A stretch of 64,000 nucleotides of DNA from JAUIAS01 sp030425395 (GCA_043553855.1 CP121336.1:372001-436000); one strand, 5' to 3'. Counted from the first letter of the stretch, positions 1-9,487 are shown. A program made the numbers and translations. Notes: generated by a model not told the origin, from the sequence alone.

Positions 1-1
1 A

Positions 2-805
2 CGCCTGATCGCCGAAGATCTGGAGGCCAAGCTGGGATGGAAATTCATTCCCGAACAGGTCACCGGCAAGGGTGGCATGAACCTCGCCATGGCGATCAAG
101 GATCAGCCCAACGACGGATCGGTCATCGGCATGGTTGTGACCGAAACGCTGGGCTATAACATGATGGTGGCAAACGCGGGTGTCACCCCGGACGACTTTA
201 CCGCCATCACCACGACCGCAGGCTTTCAGATGGGCATCGTGTCCACCGCCGAAAAAGGCTGGACCAGCTTTGCGGACATGATCGCCGACGCCAAGAAGTC
301 TCCATTGCGGTTTGGCGTGATGAGCCCCAAGCTCGCGGATATCGCCTATCTTCTGGGCGAAGCGCAGGGCGTGGACTTCAACATCGTTTCCGTAAAAGGC
401 GGCAAGGCTGTGATGAACGGCGTGACGGCCGGTGACATGGATCTCGGCTTTATGGCGGGGATTCAGGGCAAGGGCGTCGCCGCGGGCGATCTGGTCAATC
501 TCGCGTCTGCCCTCTCCGTGCCACTCAAGCAAACGCCCGAAGCACCGACGCTGGCCGATCTTGGCGTTGAATTCAGCGCGGACGGCTACTTTCTCTTCAT
601 CGGCCCCGGCGGCATGCCGACCCAAGCACGCGATGCGCTGGCCGCAGCAATCGGCGAGGCGATTTCAACCGATGGCATGAAATCCAATGGCATGATCACT
701 AAGGCGTTCGGCGGACCCGCCCTGATCGCGGGTGACGAGGCGCAGGCGCTGGTGTCCGGCGATTATGCAGCAGCCGGTGCGCTGCTGGAGGCCGCGTCGC
801 AGTAA
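2..805 (+). CDS. TctC/Bug-family tripartite tricarboxylate transporter substrate-binding protein (5' partial)
   Basis: The reading frame is open from the left window edge, so the gene start and signal peptide lie outside. The visible 267 residues are most of a family that usually has about 320. It should be a periplasmic binding protein that hands a carboxylate or similar anion to the TctAB membrane complex. The order C-B-A, with tctB starting 65 bases downstream after an AGGAGG ribosome site, is the classic layout of this transporter class. Visible traits are a ligand-loop-like GKGGMN segment near the edge and the typical C-terminal two-lobe pattern (GPGGMPTQARDAL). The ligand cannot be inferred, but the sulfatase at the operon end suggests a sulfated or similar ester compound. 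Confidence 0.85.
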   Translation, partial: RLIAEDLEAKLGWKFIPEQVTGKGGMNLAMAIKDQPNDGSVIGMVVTETLGYNMMVANAGVTPDDFTAITTTAGFQMGIVSTAEKGWTSFADMIADAKKSPLRFGVMSPKLADIAYLLGEAQGVDFNIVSVKGGKAVMNGVTAGDMDLGFMAGIQGKGVAAGDLVNLASALSVPLKQTPEAPTLADLGVEFSADGYFLFIGPGGMPTQARDALAAAIGEAISTDGMKSNGMITKAFGGPALIAGDEAQALVSGDYAAAGALLEAASQ

Positions 806-870
806 ACGACCCCGCCGGGCAGCCGCCAGACCGCGCTGCCCGGCCCCCCGACCGGTTTCAGGAGGCCCGC

Positions 871-1416
871 ATGCGCGCAGGCAAGGCAAATCTGGCGCTT
901 GGTCTTGGTGCCGCCCTTCTGGCGCTGATCGTGGCGCTGATCTGGGTGCCAATGGACACCAGCACCGGCATGATCGAAAAGATGCGCCGCCAGACCACCG
1001 TGGGCGATGCGTTGGCCCCGACTTTGGCGGCGGCCTTCATCCTGATCGGCGGAGTGTTGGTGGCGATGCTGGAACGCCCGGAAGCGGCCCGCGGTCTGAG
1101 CGCGGGCAACCTGTCCTTTCTGTTGCAGTTGCTGGGAATTCTGGCCCTGTCTCTGGCGGTCATGCGCTGGCTGGGGCCTGCAGTGGCGGAATTGCTAACC
1201 GATACCGGATATCGCCCCCTGCGCGACACAGCCCCATGGAAACACCTCGGCTTTCTGGTCGGAGGCACGGCGCTGGTTGCCGGGGTTATCGCCTTGGCGG
1301 AACGGCGGCTGTCCTGGCGTGGCCTGCTGATCGGGGCCGCGGCGGCGCTGGCTCTGATCGCGATCTATGACCTTCCCTTTGACAGTCTGCTGTTGCCGCC
1401 CAACGGTGACGTGTGA
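871..1416 (+). CDS. TctB-family small membrane subunit of tripartite tricarboxylate transporter
   Basis: This 181-residue protein has four to five hydrophobic spans, roughly residues 8-27, 48-67, 83-105, 127-147 and 152-172, the expected build of a TctB subunit. TctB pairs with TctA in the inner membrane. The start is well supported by AGGAGG five bases upstream. Its stop codon overlaps the next start (TGATG, or a GTGATG double start), showing translational coupling to tctA. TctB proteins diverge strongly, so the call rests on topology and position between tctC and tctA. Confidence 0.85.
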   Translation: MRAGKANLALGLGAALLALIVALIWVPMDTSTGMIEKMRRQTTVGDALAPTLAAAFILIGGVLVAMLERPEAARGLSAGNLSFLLQLLGILALSLAVMRWLGPAVAELLTDTGYRPLRDTAPWKHLGFLVGGTALVAGVIALAERRLSWRGLLIGAAAALALIAIYDLPFDSLLLPPNGDV

Positions 1417-3005
1417 TGGGCTGGCTCGATTATGTCTGGATGGGCGTCCTTGCGGTGTTTCAGGGGCCCGAGCTGATCAATCTGATGGGCCTGCCCATTC
1501 CGGTCACTCTGGCCATGATCGCGGCGGGCTTCCTGTTGGGCATCGCGGTGGGGGCCACACCCGGTTTGGCAGGCCCGATGGCCATGGCGATCGCCCTGCC
1601 TATCCTGATTTCGGTCTTTGGGTTTTCCCCTGATGCGCTGTTGCCTGTGTTCGGCTTTCTGATCGGGATCATGAAGGGGGCCACCATCGGCGGCGCGGTG
1701 CCGGCGATCCTGTTCAACACGCCCGGCACCCCGGACGCCTATATGACCACGCTGGACGGATATCCGATGACCCAGGCCGGTCAGGCTCGCAAGGCGCTGC
1801 GCGTGGCGCATTTCTCCTCGGCCTCCGGGGATACGTTTTCCGATATCGTGCTGATCCTCTGCGCGCCGTTTCTTGCGGTGCTGGTGGAACGCTATCTTGA
1901 CCTGCCGGAAAAAACCGCGCTGCTGATCCTGTCGCTGGCCTTTATCGCGGCCGTGATCGGCGGATCGGTGGGCAAGGGGCTGATCTCGTTGGGCCTTGGC
2001 TTGCTGGCCGCCTATGTCGGCACCGGCGAGGATTTCTATCCCCGCCTCAGCATGGGAACACAAACGCTGGCACAGGGCTTTCCCATCGCGGCGGTGGTGC
2101 TGGGTGTGCTGATTATCGGCGAGGTGTTCAAAAGCCTCGAAGACCTTTGGTCAGAAGCACGCAACCGCCGCAGCCCCCGCCCGCCTATCACCCAGTCGGG
2201 CGACCAACGGCTGCGTTGGACGGATATCCGCAGGCTCTTGCCCTTTGTGGCCCGGTCCGCCGTGATCGGCACCGCGATCGGAGCCTTGCCGGGCATCGGA
2301 TCGACGCTGGCCGCGACGCTGGGATATACAACCGGCAACACGCGTCACGCCCGATCCGGGGCCAGGCCGCGCTTTGGCGAGGGTGCCCCCGAAGGCATCG
2401 CCGCGACCGAAGCTGCGAATTCATCCGTGTCGGGGGCCAACCTCATTCCGGTTCTCAGCCTCGGCATTCCCGGCAACGCCGCCGCCGTGTTCCTGATCCT
2501 TGCCGCCGATACCATCGGCGGGTTCAATCCCGGCCCGTCGGTGTTCCGCTTTACCGGCGACGTGGTAAACCCCGAACTGGTCATCGCCTTTGGCCTGTTC
2601 ACCTGCATGATGATCGCCAACCTCCTGAACTGGACCATCGGCGGCGCGTTCATGCGGTCCATGGGCTTCATGAGCCGCATCCCCAAGCAGATCCTCCTCC
2701 CCGTGGTTCTGCTGCTGACCCTGACATCAATCTATGTGCAGGAAACCCGGATGGCCGCCATCTGGTTTGCCATCGGCTTTGGCGTTCTGGGCTACCTTAT
2801 GCGGCGGCTGGGCATGTCGCCCCTGCCCTTCGTGATTGCCTTCATTCTTGGGGCCAAGCTTGAAGAAACCGCCCGGCAAGCCTTTGCCGCGACAGGCGGC
2901 GATCCCTTCTTTCTGGTCTCCAGCCCGATCGCGGCGCTGTTCATGGTGCTGACGGTTGGCGTCATTCTCCGTTCCACACGCAAATCGAAAGATGTCCCCA
3001 CATGA
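1413..3005 (+). CDS. TctA-family large permease subunit of tripartite tricarboxylate transporter
   Basis: This 530-residue integral membrane protein carries the hallmark TctA segments GATPGLAGPMA (about residue 50) and IGGAVPAILFNTPGTPDA (about 90-110). A second, related GALPGIGSTLAATLG stretch near residue 293 reflects the family's internal repeat. It forms the transport channel driven by an ion gradient. A GTG at 1413 and an ATG at 1416 both overlap the tctB stop; the ATG gives 529 residues. The 3' end overlaps the sulfatase start by four bases (ATGA), so all four genes are probably one transcript. Confidence 0.93.
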   Translation: MMGWLDYVWMGVLAVFQGPELINLMGLPIPVTLAMIAAGFLLGIAVGATPGLAGPMAMAIALPILISVFGFSPDALLPVFGFLIGIMKGATIGGAVPAILFNTPGTPDAYMTTLDGYPMTQAGQARKALRVAHFSSASGDTFSDIVLILCAPFLAVLVERYLDLPEKTALLILSLAFIAAVIGGSVGKGLISLGLGLLAAYVGTGEDFYPRLSMGTQTLAQGFPIAAVVLGVLIIGEVFKSLEDLWSEARNRRSPRPPITQSGDQRLRWTDIRRLLPFVARSAVIGTAIGALPGIGSTLAATLGYTTGNTRHARSGARPRFGEGAPEGIAATEAANSSVSGANLIPVLSLGIPGNAAAVFLILAADTIGGFNPGPSVFRFTGDVVNPELVIAFGLFTCMMIANLLNWTIGGAFMRSMGFMSRIPKQILLPVVLLLTLTSIYVQETRMAAIWFAIGFGVLGYLMRRLGMSPLPFVIAFILGAKLEETARQAFAATGGDPFFLVSSPIAALFMVLTVGVILRSTRKSKDVPT

Positions 3006-4528
3006 CCCGCCCCAATATCCTTTTGATTTCAGCCGACCAGCAGCGCGCGGATTGCCTTGGGTTCATGGGCCGCCGGATCAAGACCCCGCATCTGGATCAA
3101 CTGGCCGCCGAGGGCACCCATTTCACATCCTGCATCACCCCGTCGGTGGTCTGCCAACCGGCGCGGGCCTCGATCCTGACGGGGCAACTGTGCCGCACCC
3201 ACGGCGTGCATGACAATGGCATCGACCTCGACCCCGAAACCGGTGCCAGAGGATTTGCCGGTGCGCTGGCGGCTGCCGGATACCAGACCAGCTTCTTCGG
3301 CAAGGCGCATTTTTCCACCTACCATACCTATGAGCCCACCGGCACGCCGGAATGCCTGCGGTCATCGGCACAATTCGGGCCCGATTGGAACGGCCCCTAC
3401 ATGGGGTTCGACCATCTGGAACTGATGTTGGTCGGGCACAACTGGTGGTCACCCGAAAAGCCCCCCGCGGGCCAGCATTATGAACGCTTTTATCACATGG
3501 ACGGGCGCGGCGACGAAAAGACCGACCTGATGTGGCAAAACGCAGGCGACACCAAGGGGGCCGCCCAGACCTGGCATTCGCGTCTGCCGGTTGCCTGGCA
3601 CAACACCCCCTGGACCGCGGACCGTGCCATCGAATGGATAAAACACGGGCGTGATACCGAAACGCCATTCTGCACCTGGGTCAGCTTTCCCGACCCCCAT
3701 CATCCCTTTGACTGCCCCGAACCGTGGTCATGGCTGCACAAGCCCGAGGACGTGGACCTGCCCCACAACCGCACCCGCTCCTACGAGGGCAAACCCTGGT
3801 GGCACAAGGCCGCGATGGAAGGCGAACCCGCCGACCCGAAGTTTGCCGAAGTGCGCAAGGCCTATAGCCGCATTCAACCGCAAACCGATGAACAACTGCG
3901 CGAAATCATTGCCAACACCTATGGGCAGATTGCCTTTATCGACCATCAGGTCGGGCGTCTGATGATCGCCCTGCAAGAGGCAGGCATAGATGACAATACC
4001 ATCGTGATCTACATCTCGGATCACGGCGACTGGCTGGGCGATCACGGTCTGATCCTCAAGGGGCCGATGCATTACGAGGGCCTCTTGCGGGTGCCGATGA
4101 TCGTGCGCGGACCCGGCGTGCGCCGGGGCGTGGCGGTGGATCACCCGGTGTCAACGCTCGATCTTGGGCCCACGTTCCTTGACTACGGGGCGGCCTCGCC
4201 GCTTCAGGATCAGCACGGACAAAGCCTGCGTCCCCTGCTCGAAACCGACACAGCAACCCGCGATTTTGCCCTGAACGAATGGGGCCTGTTGCCCGGTCGC
4301 GTCGGTGTAGCGCTGGAGCTGCGCACCGTGCGGACCCGCACCCACAAGATGACGGTGGATCTCAATTCCGGCGCGGGCGAACTCTATGATCTGACCGCGG
4401 ACCCCGACGAACAGACCAACCTTTATGACGATCCGGGCGCGGCCGGGCTCCGCGCGCAACTGCACGCCTATCTGGCCACGCGGCCCGACGACACGCGCCC
4501 CGATGCAACCCCCGTGGGCACCGCCTGA
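3002..4528 (+). CDS. Cytoplasmic sulfatase-family hydrolase (formylglycine type)
   Basis: This 508-residue member of the alkaline phosphatase/sulfatase superfamily begins NILLISADQQRAD, whose acidic residues bind the metal. It carries the C-x-P-x-R maturation motif (VVCQPARAS, Cys51), where Cys would become formylglycine. Later metal and substrate residues appear in YISDHGDWLGDHG (about 335-348) and the downstream KGPMHYEG. There is no signal peptide, so it acts in the cytoplasm on an imported substrate. It is coupled by ATGA overlap to tctA, a strong hint that the transporter brings in its substrate. Choline-sulfatase-like, arylsulfatase or phosphonate monoester hydrolase activity are all possible within this superfamily. 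Confidence 0.9.
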   Translation: MTRPNILLISADQQRADCLGFMGRRIKTPHLDQLAAEGTHFTSCITPSVVCQPARASILTGQLCRTHGVHDNGIDLDPETGARGFAGALAAAGYQTSFFGKAHFSTYHTYEPTGTPECLRSSAQFGPDWNGPYMGFDHLELMLVGHNWWSPEKPPAGQHYERFYHMDGRGDEKTDLMWQNAGDTKGAAQTWHSRLPVAWHNTPWTADRAIEWIKHGRDTETPFCTWVSFPDPHHPFDCPEPWSWLHKPEDVDLPHNRTRSYEGKPWWHKAAMEGEPADPKFAEVRKAYSRIQPQTDEQLREIIANTYGQIAFIDHQVGRLMIALQEAGIDDNTIVIYISDHGDWLGDHGLILKGPMHYEGLLRVPMIVRGPGVRRGVAVDHPVSTLDLGPTFLDYGAASPLQDQHGQSLRPLLETDTATRDFALNEWGLLPGRVGVALELRTVRTRTHKMTVDLNSGAGELYDLTADPDEQTNLYDDPGAAGLRAQLHAYLATRPDDTRPDATPVGTA

Positions 4529-4760
4529 CCAAACCCGCCCACGGCAATAATCGCCCTTGGCGGGTGATCCAACACACCCCTTGACGCAGACATGGGTTTG
4601 CGTCTAAACGGCGGCAGGCTCCAGACGCCCGCCGCCCGCAGACGTATGTCACGGTGAAGTTCTGGCTCTGAATTCTCGTCATCCTCGACGCAAGTCGTTC
4701 GGATGGTAACGCGGGCCCCGTCCTTTACATGTTCGACACTCAGCGAGAGGACTACGGGAT

Positions 4761-6155
4761 ATGTCCCATTCCCAGACCAACAGATTTCTGACCGGACCGC
4801 TTGGTCCAACCTATGCCCGAACCGCCCTGCCCATCATTCTGGTGATGAGCATGAACGGATTTCTCACAGTTGCCGATGCCCTGTTTCTTGGCCATTACGT
4901 GGGCGCGGACGCGCTTGCGGCGGTGACGCTTGTCTTTCCCATTTACATGCTGATGATCGCGCTGGCCACGCTGGTTTCCAGCGGTATGTCCAGCGCGCTG
5001 GCGCGCCGCCTTGGGGCAAGCCGATTTGACGACGCGCGCGCGGTATTTTCCACGGCGCACGGGCTGTCGCTGATCTGCGGTGCTGCGCTGATCGCCGTGT
5101 TCGCAGCCTTTGGCGACGCCGCGACACTGGCACTTGCCGACGGGGATCGCGCGCTGGCGCAGATGGGCAAAACGTATCTGCACATTACGGTGGCGATGTC
5201 ACCCCTGATGTTCATCCTTTCAGTGCAATCGGACGCGCTGCGCAACGAAGGCCGGGTTGGGCTGATGGCGGGGATGAGCGTTCTGATCTCGCTTTTGAAC
5301 GTAGTGTGCAACTACGTTCTGATTGCGGTTCTGGACATGGGCGTCGCCGGCTCGGCGCTTGGCACGGCAATGGCGCAGGGCTTTGCCCTGATCACGCTGG
5401 TGGTGTTCCGTGTCATTGGCCAGACGCGCCTGCGCCTGCCTGCGCCCGGCGCGATGGCCGCTCTGCGCGGCGGCCGTGAAATTCTGGCACTGGGCGCGCC
5501 GCAAAGTCTCAGTTTTCTGGGCATTGCCTTGGGGTCCATGGCGATCATTGCGGCGCTGCAATGGACCGGCACACCGCAATACGAAGAAACCGTATCCGCC
5601 TATGGCATCATCACCCGCGTGCTGACCTTCACCTTTTTGCCGCTGCTTGGACTGAGCCACGCGATGCAGACCATCACCGGCAATACTTTTGGCGCGGGGA
5701 TGTTCGGGCGGGTGGACCACAGCCTGCGCATCGCGGTGGTGACGGCGGGTGTATATTGCGCAGTGACCCAAGCTGTCCTGATGACCGCAGCCGGAACGAT
5801 TGGCGCGGCCTTTACCAGCGATGCACAGGTGATCGCTGAGGTGGCGCGCATCCTGCCGCAGATCGTTCTGCTGTTTTTCATCTCCGGCCCGCTGATGATG
5901 ATCTCATCGCATTTCCAATCCATCGGGGATGCGCGCCGCGCGGCGATCTTGGGGCTGAGCAAGACCTACCTGTTTTCCCTGCCGCTGACCGCTGTGATGA
6001 CCATGCAGCTGGGGGAACCGGGGATCTGGCTTGCCTCGCCCGCATCCGAGGCGTTGTTGCTGGGGCTGACGGTGCTGGTTCTGGCATCACGCGCCCGGGG
6101 CGGGCCGTATCGGTGGGGGTTGTTTCACAGCAGAACCGCGCAGGTGATGTCATGA
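4761..6155 (+). CDS. MATE-family multidrug/metabolite efflux transporter
   Basis: This 464-residue protein has about twelve hydrophobic helices in two homologous halves, as in the multi antimicrobial extrusion family. These exporters exchange a cation (Na+ or H+) for organic cations or other metabolites across the inner membrane. The first helix has a typical MSMNGFLTVADALFLG pattern, with the conserved Asp. The start follows GAGAGGA nine bases upstream. Its stop overlaps the start of the next gene (ATGA), so the two are co-translated. No regulator is adjacent and the substrate is unknown. Confidence 0.9.
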   Translation: MSHSQTNRFLTGPLGPTYARTALPIILVMSMNGFLTVADALFLGHYVGADALAAVTLVFPIYMLMIALATLVSSGMSSALARRLGASRFDDARAVFSTAHGLSLICGAALIAVFAAFGDAATLALADGDRALAQMGKTYLHITVAMSPLMFILSVQSDALRNEGRVGLMAGMSVLISLLNVVCNYVLIAVLDMGVAGSALGTAMAQGFALITLVVFRVIGQTRLRLPAPGAMAALRGGREILALGAPQSLSFLGIALGSMAIIAALQWTGTPQYEETVSAYGIITRVLTFTFLPLLGLSHAMQTITGNTFGAGMFGRVDHSLRIAVVTAGVYCAVTQAVLMTAAGTIGAAFTSDAQVIAEVARILPQIVLLFFISGPLMMISSHFQSIGDARRAAILGLSKTYLFSLPLTAVMTMQLGEPGIWLASPASEALLLGLTVLVLASRARGGPYRWGLFHSRTAQVMS

Positions 6156-6598
6156 CCGGTCCCTTGCCCACTCTGGCCGCCGCCAAGGCCGAGGCCCGCG
6201 CCCTGCGCGCGGAGCACGCGGCAAAGGGAACGCCCCTGCCCCATTCCCGCGCGCTCGAGGTGGTGGCCCGGTCCTATGGGTTCCGCGATTGGAACACCTG
6301 CCATGCCGCCATCGTCACGGCCCATGCGAAAGGCGCATGGCAGGTCGGCGCCAAGGTCAGCGGGCGGTATCTGTCGCAGCCGTTCACCGCAACGATCCGC
6401 GCGGTGCAGGAGGTGCAGCCGGGGCAGACCCGCCTCGAACTGGACCTTGATGAGGCCGTGGATGTCGTGCGGTTCGAAAGCTTTTCGAACTTTCGCAAAC
6501 GCATCCGCGCCACCGTGGGTCGCGATGGGCGCACTGCGGATATCACCTCGGACGGGGTGCCGCATCTGGTGCTCGACCGTGCGCCACCGGCGCGATGA
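6152..6598 (+). CDS. Small protein resembling glyoxalase-superfamily-associated domain protein
   Basis: This 148-residue soluble protein has an N-terminal helical region (AKAEARALRAEHAAKG, then SRALEVVARSYGFRDWNT) common in proteins annotated as 'glyoxalase superfamily protein'. A basic, beta-rich C-terminal half follows (residues 60-148). The ATG at 6152 was chosen over the upstream in-frame start at 6113 because it forms an ATGA overlap with the MATE stop. The function is not known. Co-translation with a MATE exporter suggests a linked role, perhaps in tolerance, but this is only context. Confidence 0.6.
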   Translation: MTGPLPTLAAAKAEARALRAEHAAKGTPLPHSRALEVVARSYGFRDWNTCHAAIVTAHAKGAWQVGAKVSGRYLSQPFTATIRAVQEVQPGQTRLELDLDEAVDVVRFESFSNFRKRIRATVGRDGRTADITSDGVPHLVLDRAPPAR

Positions 6599-6608
6599 CC
6601 GATCCTTG

Positions 6609-6637
6609 TTCCGGCGGTGCCTTGCGCGCTGCCGGAA
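6609..6637. terminator. Weak hairpin between convergent genes
   Basis: Arms TTCCGGC (6609-6615) and GCCGGAA (6631-6637) pair perfectly across a 15-base loop, between the converging 3' ends of the glyoxalase-like gene and the oxidase gene at 6687. No T-run follows on either strand, so intrinsic termination is only plausible. Confidence 0.3.
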
Positions 6638-6686
6638 TAAACCTTCTGGGTCAGCATTGGCGCGTATGGTAGCGTGGTCTGTTGGC

Positions 6687-7799
6687 CTAGACGAACCGTT
6701 CGGGGGCAAACGGGTCAATCGGCAAATCGCTTTGTCCATCCGTCACAAGATCAGCGATGATCTTTCCGGTTATCGGGCTGAGTTGAAACCCGTGGTAGGA
6801 ATACCCAAAGCTGTGAAAGGCCGTTTCCCAGCGTTGCGAGCGGCCAAGGACCGGGATCATGTCAGGCAGAACGCCCTCCAGACCGGCCCAAGCGCGCACA
6901 ATGCGAACATCGCGCAGTTGCGGAAACAGCGCCTGCACGGTGCGGGCGCTTTCGGTCAATCCGGACAGCCGTGTCTCAGCGCGGTTGATATCGGTATCGG
7001 CGTAGCCCTTGAAGCCGCCACCAATCAACAGGGTGCCATTGTCGAACTGCTTGAACGACAGCGTGCGTCCGGCGGCTCCGAGGACCGGCGTCAGAAAAGG
7101 TGCGACCAGTTCGGTGATCATCAGCATCGGCGCATGCGCCTCAAACGGCACCGGATCGCCCGTCATTCCGGCGATTTTGCCCCCCCATGCCCCAGCGGCA
7201 TTGACCAGAACCGGGGCATCCATGCGCCCTTGGGGTGTCTCGACCTGCCAGATACCATCCACCTGCGAAACGTTGGTCACTTCGGCACCGGTCAACACCG
7301 TCGCGCCAAGGGCTTCGGCCTTGCGGCGAAAGGCATTTGCGGTCTTGAACGGCAGCGCGGCGCCATCATCGCGGGACACAAGCGCGCCCTTGCAATGTGG
7401 CGCGATCGCCGGGACCAGTTCCAAAAGCTCGGATGCGCCGATCACTTCCTCATGGTCGAAACCAAGCGCCACGACCGAAGCCGCCCGCGTGCGCAGCAGG
7501 TCCAGCTCTTTTTCCGTTTCCGCGACCAGAACCTGCCCGCAGCGGGTAAAACCGCAATCGTCATCGACAAGCTGTTCGATCCCGTGCCAGAGCTTCATCG
7601 CCTCGACCGAAAGCGGCACCTCGGCCAGATCGCGCCCCAAGCGGCGGACCCCGCCCGCATTGACGCCCGAGGCATGGCGCCCGCTATAGTCCTTTTCCAG
7701 AACCAGCACTTTCGCACCGCGCAATGATAAATGAAGCGCCGCGGAAAGCCCGTGGAGCCCGCCCCCGACCACGATCACATCTGCGCCTCTAGCCATCAT
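6687..7799 (-). CDS. FAD-dependent amino acid/amine oxidase subunit (DAO family, HcnC-like), second module
   Basis: This 370-residue DAO-type flavoprotein has an FAD-binding GGGLHGLSAALHLSLRG at residues 12-28 and a C-terminal flavin contact region around GYSYHGFQLSP. It is the likely catalytic subunit that oxidises a secondary amine, opine or D-amino acid. It is the last gene of the operon and overlaps the preceding FAD/NAD gene by 11 bases. With the genes at 9176 and 7789 it forms an A-B-C heterotrimer module resembling hydrogen cyanide synthase HcnABC, octopine/nopaline oxidases and D-hydroxyproline dehydrogenases. Two adjacent ATGs make the exact start uncertain by one codon. Confidence 0.85.
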   Translation of the reverse strand: MMARGADVIVVGGGLHGLSAALHLSLRGAKVLVLEKDYSGRHASGVNAGGVRRLGRDLAEVPLSVEAMKLWHGIEQLVDDDCGFTRCGQVLVAETEKELDLLRTRAASVVALGFDHEEVIGASELLELVPAIAPHCKGALVSRDDGAALPFKTANAFRRKAEALGATVLTGAEVTNVSQVDGIWQVETPQGRMDAPVLVNAAGAWGGKIAGMTGDPVPFEAHAPMLMITELVAPFLTPVLGAAGRTLSFKQFDNGTLLIGGGFKGYADTDINRAETRLSGLTESARTVQALFPQLRDVRIVRAWAGLEGVLPDMIPVLGRSQRWETAFHSFGYSYHGFQLSPITGKIIADLVTDGQSDLPIDPFAPERFV

Positions 7800-9189
7800 T
7801 GCGGGCCTCGTCCGGTGTCAGGCTGGCCAATTCACCAAGTGTAACCGGCTTTATCGGCGGTCGCAGGCGGAAGTATCCAACATCCGAAACGGGTTCGTTG
7901 CGCACCTCGGCAACCAGATGCGACACCGTCTGACCGCAATAGCGGCCCTGACACGGCCCCATTCCGGCGCGCCCCAACGATTTCACCGCGTTCGGGTCAT
8001 GGCATCCCTGCCTGACCAGTTGCCGGATCTGCCCGGCCGTCACCTCTTCGCAGCGACACACGATCGTATCGTTTCCGGGGCGCTGAAATTCGGCAGCCGG
8101 AGCATAAAACGTGTCGAGAAACGGACGAATGGCCATGTGCCGGGCAAGCGCCTTGCGCGCATGGTCGAACGCCGTTTCCGCAACGTCTGCCAGCCCGTCC
8201 AGAGCCGCCATCGCCGCAATCCGCCCGGAATGCACCGCCGCCTCTGCGCCCGCAATGCCCCCGCCATCCCCCGCAATCAGGATGCCCGCGACGCTGCTGC
8301 GCTGCATGTCATCCACATGAGGTCGCCAGAATTGCCCTGTTTCGTCCCAGACGTGGTCCAGCCCGATGGCCCTCGAAATCTGTGTATTCGGCACCACGCC
8401 GCAATGCACCAGAAGCGTTGAACAGTTCAGTGTGGTCATATGCGCTCGGTGCCGGAACCGGACGCCCGATACCGTTCCGTCACCCAAAGCTTCCAGATCG
8501 GTTGCGCCCCGATAAACGGGAATGCCCGCCCGACGCAAATCGCGTTTCAGCTTCAGACCTTTTGCGAGTATCTGCCGCGCTGAGCTTTGCACAGGCAGAT
8601 GACGCAGGGCGCTTTTCCAATTGTCGCGCGGGGTGGTGTCGATGATTGCCTCAGGGGGTTGGCCCGCCTCAAGAAGTTGCGCTGCAACCAGTAAGACAAG
8701 CGGCCCGCTACCGGCCATCACAACCGGACCCGGAGGCGTGATCCCGCTGGTCTTGAGCATGATTTGCGCCGCACCAGCCGTCAGGACGCCCGGCATGGTC
8801 CAGCCCGGAAACGGCATCGGCCGTTCAAGCGCACCGTTGGCAAGAATGATGCGCCGGGCGGCAAGCTGCCTTGCCACACCCGCTTGGGAATAGAAAATCA
8901 CGCGGTCGCGTGTCACTTCCCAGACGGTCGCCGCGTGTATCCGCCTCAGCTTTGCCGCTCCGAGCCGGTCCAGCATCGCCCCCCCATCGGGGTAATCGCG
9001 CAGCAGGGTTTGCCTACGGCTGCCCGAAGCATTGGCGAGACCGCGCCAGATCGCGCCTCCTGCCTGTGGATGTTCGTCGATCAAGGCCACGTCCACGCCA
9101 GCCTCGGCCGCGTGGATCGCGGCCGCCGTGCCGGACGGGCCAGCCCCGATCACCGCGACATCGACCTGCGTGCATTCAGTCGTCGCCAT
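7789..9189 (-). CDS. FAD/NAD(P)-binding oxidoreductase with BFD-like [2Fe-2S] C-terminus (HcnB/OoxA-like), second module
   Basis: This 466-residue protein has an N-terminal FAD dinucleotide fold (VAVIGAGPSGTAAA, about residues 10-23), a central NAD-like fold (VVMAGSGPLVLLVA) and a C-terminal cysteine cluster. The cluster reads CRCE, then QGC, then GPCQGRYCG, the four-Cys pattern of bacterioferritin-associated-ferredoxin-like domains. In opine oxidases this subunit passes electrons between flavin and iron-sulfur centres. I chose the ATG at 9189 because the family signature begins nine residues later; upstream in-frame codons lie inside the neighbour. It overlaps its 2Fe-2S partner by 14 bases. 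It is a full-length paralogue of the gene at 9567, also 466 residues. Confidence 0.88.
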   Translation of the reverse strand: MATTECTQVDVAVIGAGPSGTAAAIHAAEAGVDVALIDEHPQAGGAIWRGLANASGSRRQTLLRDYPDGGAMLDRLGAAKLRRIHAATVWEVTRDRVIFYSQAGVARQLAARRIILANGALERPMPFPGWTMPGVLTAGAAQIMLKTSGITPPGPVVMAGSGPLVLLVAAQLLEAGQPPEAIIDTTPRDNWKSALRHLPVQSSARQILAKGLKLKRDLRRAGIPVYRGATDLEALGDGTVSGVRFRHRAHMTTLNCSTLLVHCGVVPNTQISRAIGLDHVWDETGQFWRPHVDDMQRSSVAGILIAGDGGGIAGAEAAVHSGRIAAMAALDGLADVAETAFDHARKALARHMAIRPFLDTFYAPAAEFQRPGNDTIVCRCEEVTAGQIRQLVRQGCHDPNAVKSLGRAGMGPCQGRYCGQTVSHLVAEVRNEPVSDVGYFRLRPPIKPVTLGELASLTPDEARNDG

Positions 9190-9487
9190 CACCTTGCCCT
9201 TTCGTGGGAATACGCGGCGGCATCCGGCGGATGTTCTGCCCTTCTTGCACGGTCTCCAGACAAGCCTGACGGTTTGCGATTCCGTCAATCTCGACCATGC
9301 ATTCAAAGCAGGTGCCCATCATGCAGAACGCCCCGCGCGGCAAACCCGAAACCGGTCTCGTGCCGAAGGCTATGATATCCGCCGCAAGAAGCGCCGCCGC
9401 AACTGTCGCCCCCGCCGGGGCCTCGATCGCGGTGCCCTCAAAGCTCAGCCGAACAGTCTTGGGTGTGTTGGTGGCGTCCAACTCCAT
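9176..9487 (-). CDS. Small [2Fe-2S] ferredoxin-like subunit (HcnA/OoxX-like), second module
   Basis: This 103-residue protein has a plant-ferredoxin-type cluster motif, CMMGTCFECMVEIDG followed by a fourth Cys (NRQACL), at residues 61-85. Proteins of this size form the small alpha subunit of HcnABC-like heterotrimeric dehydrogenases, bridging electron flow between flavoproteins. The motif matches the paralogous small subunit at 10964. A 79-base gap separates it from the upstream module, the largest gap within the oxidase part of the operon. It could be expressed from readthrough or from a weak internal promoter. Confidence 0.88.
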   Translation of the reverse strand: MELDATNTPKTVRLSFEGTAIEAPAGATVAAALLAADIIAFGTRPVSGLPRGAFCMMGTCFECMVEIDGIANRQACLETVQEGQNIRRMPPRIPTKGQGDGDD

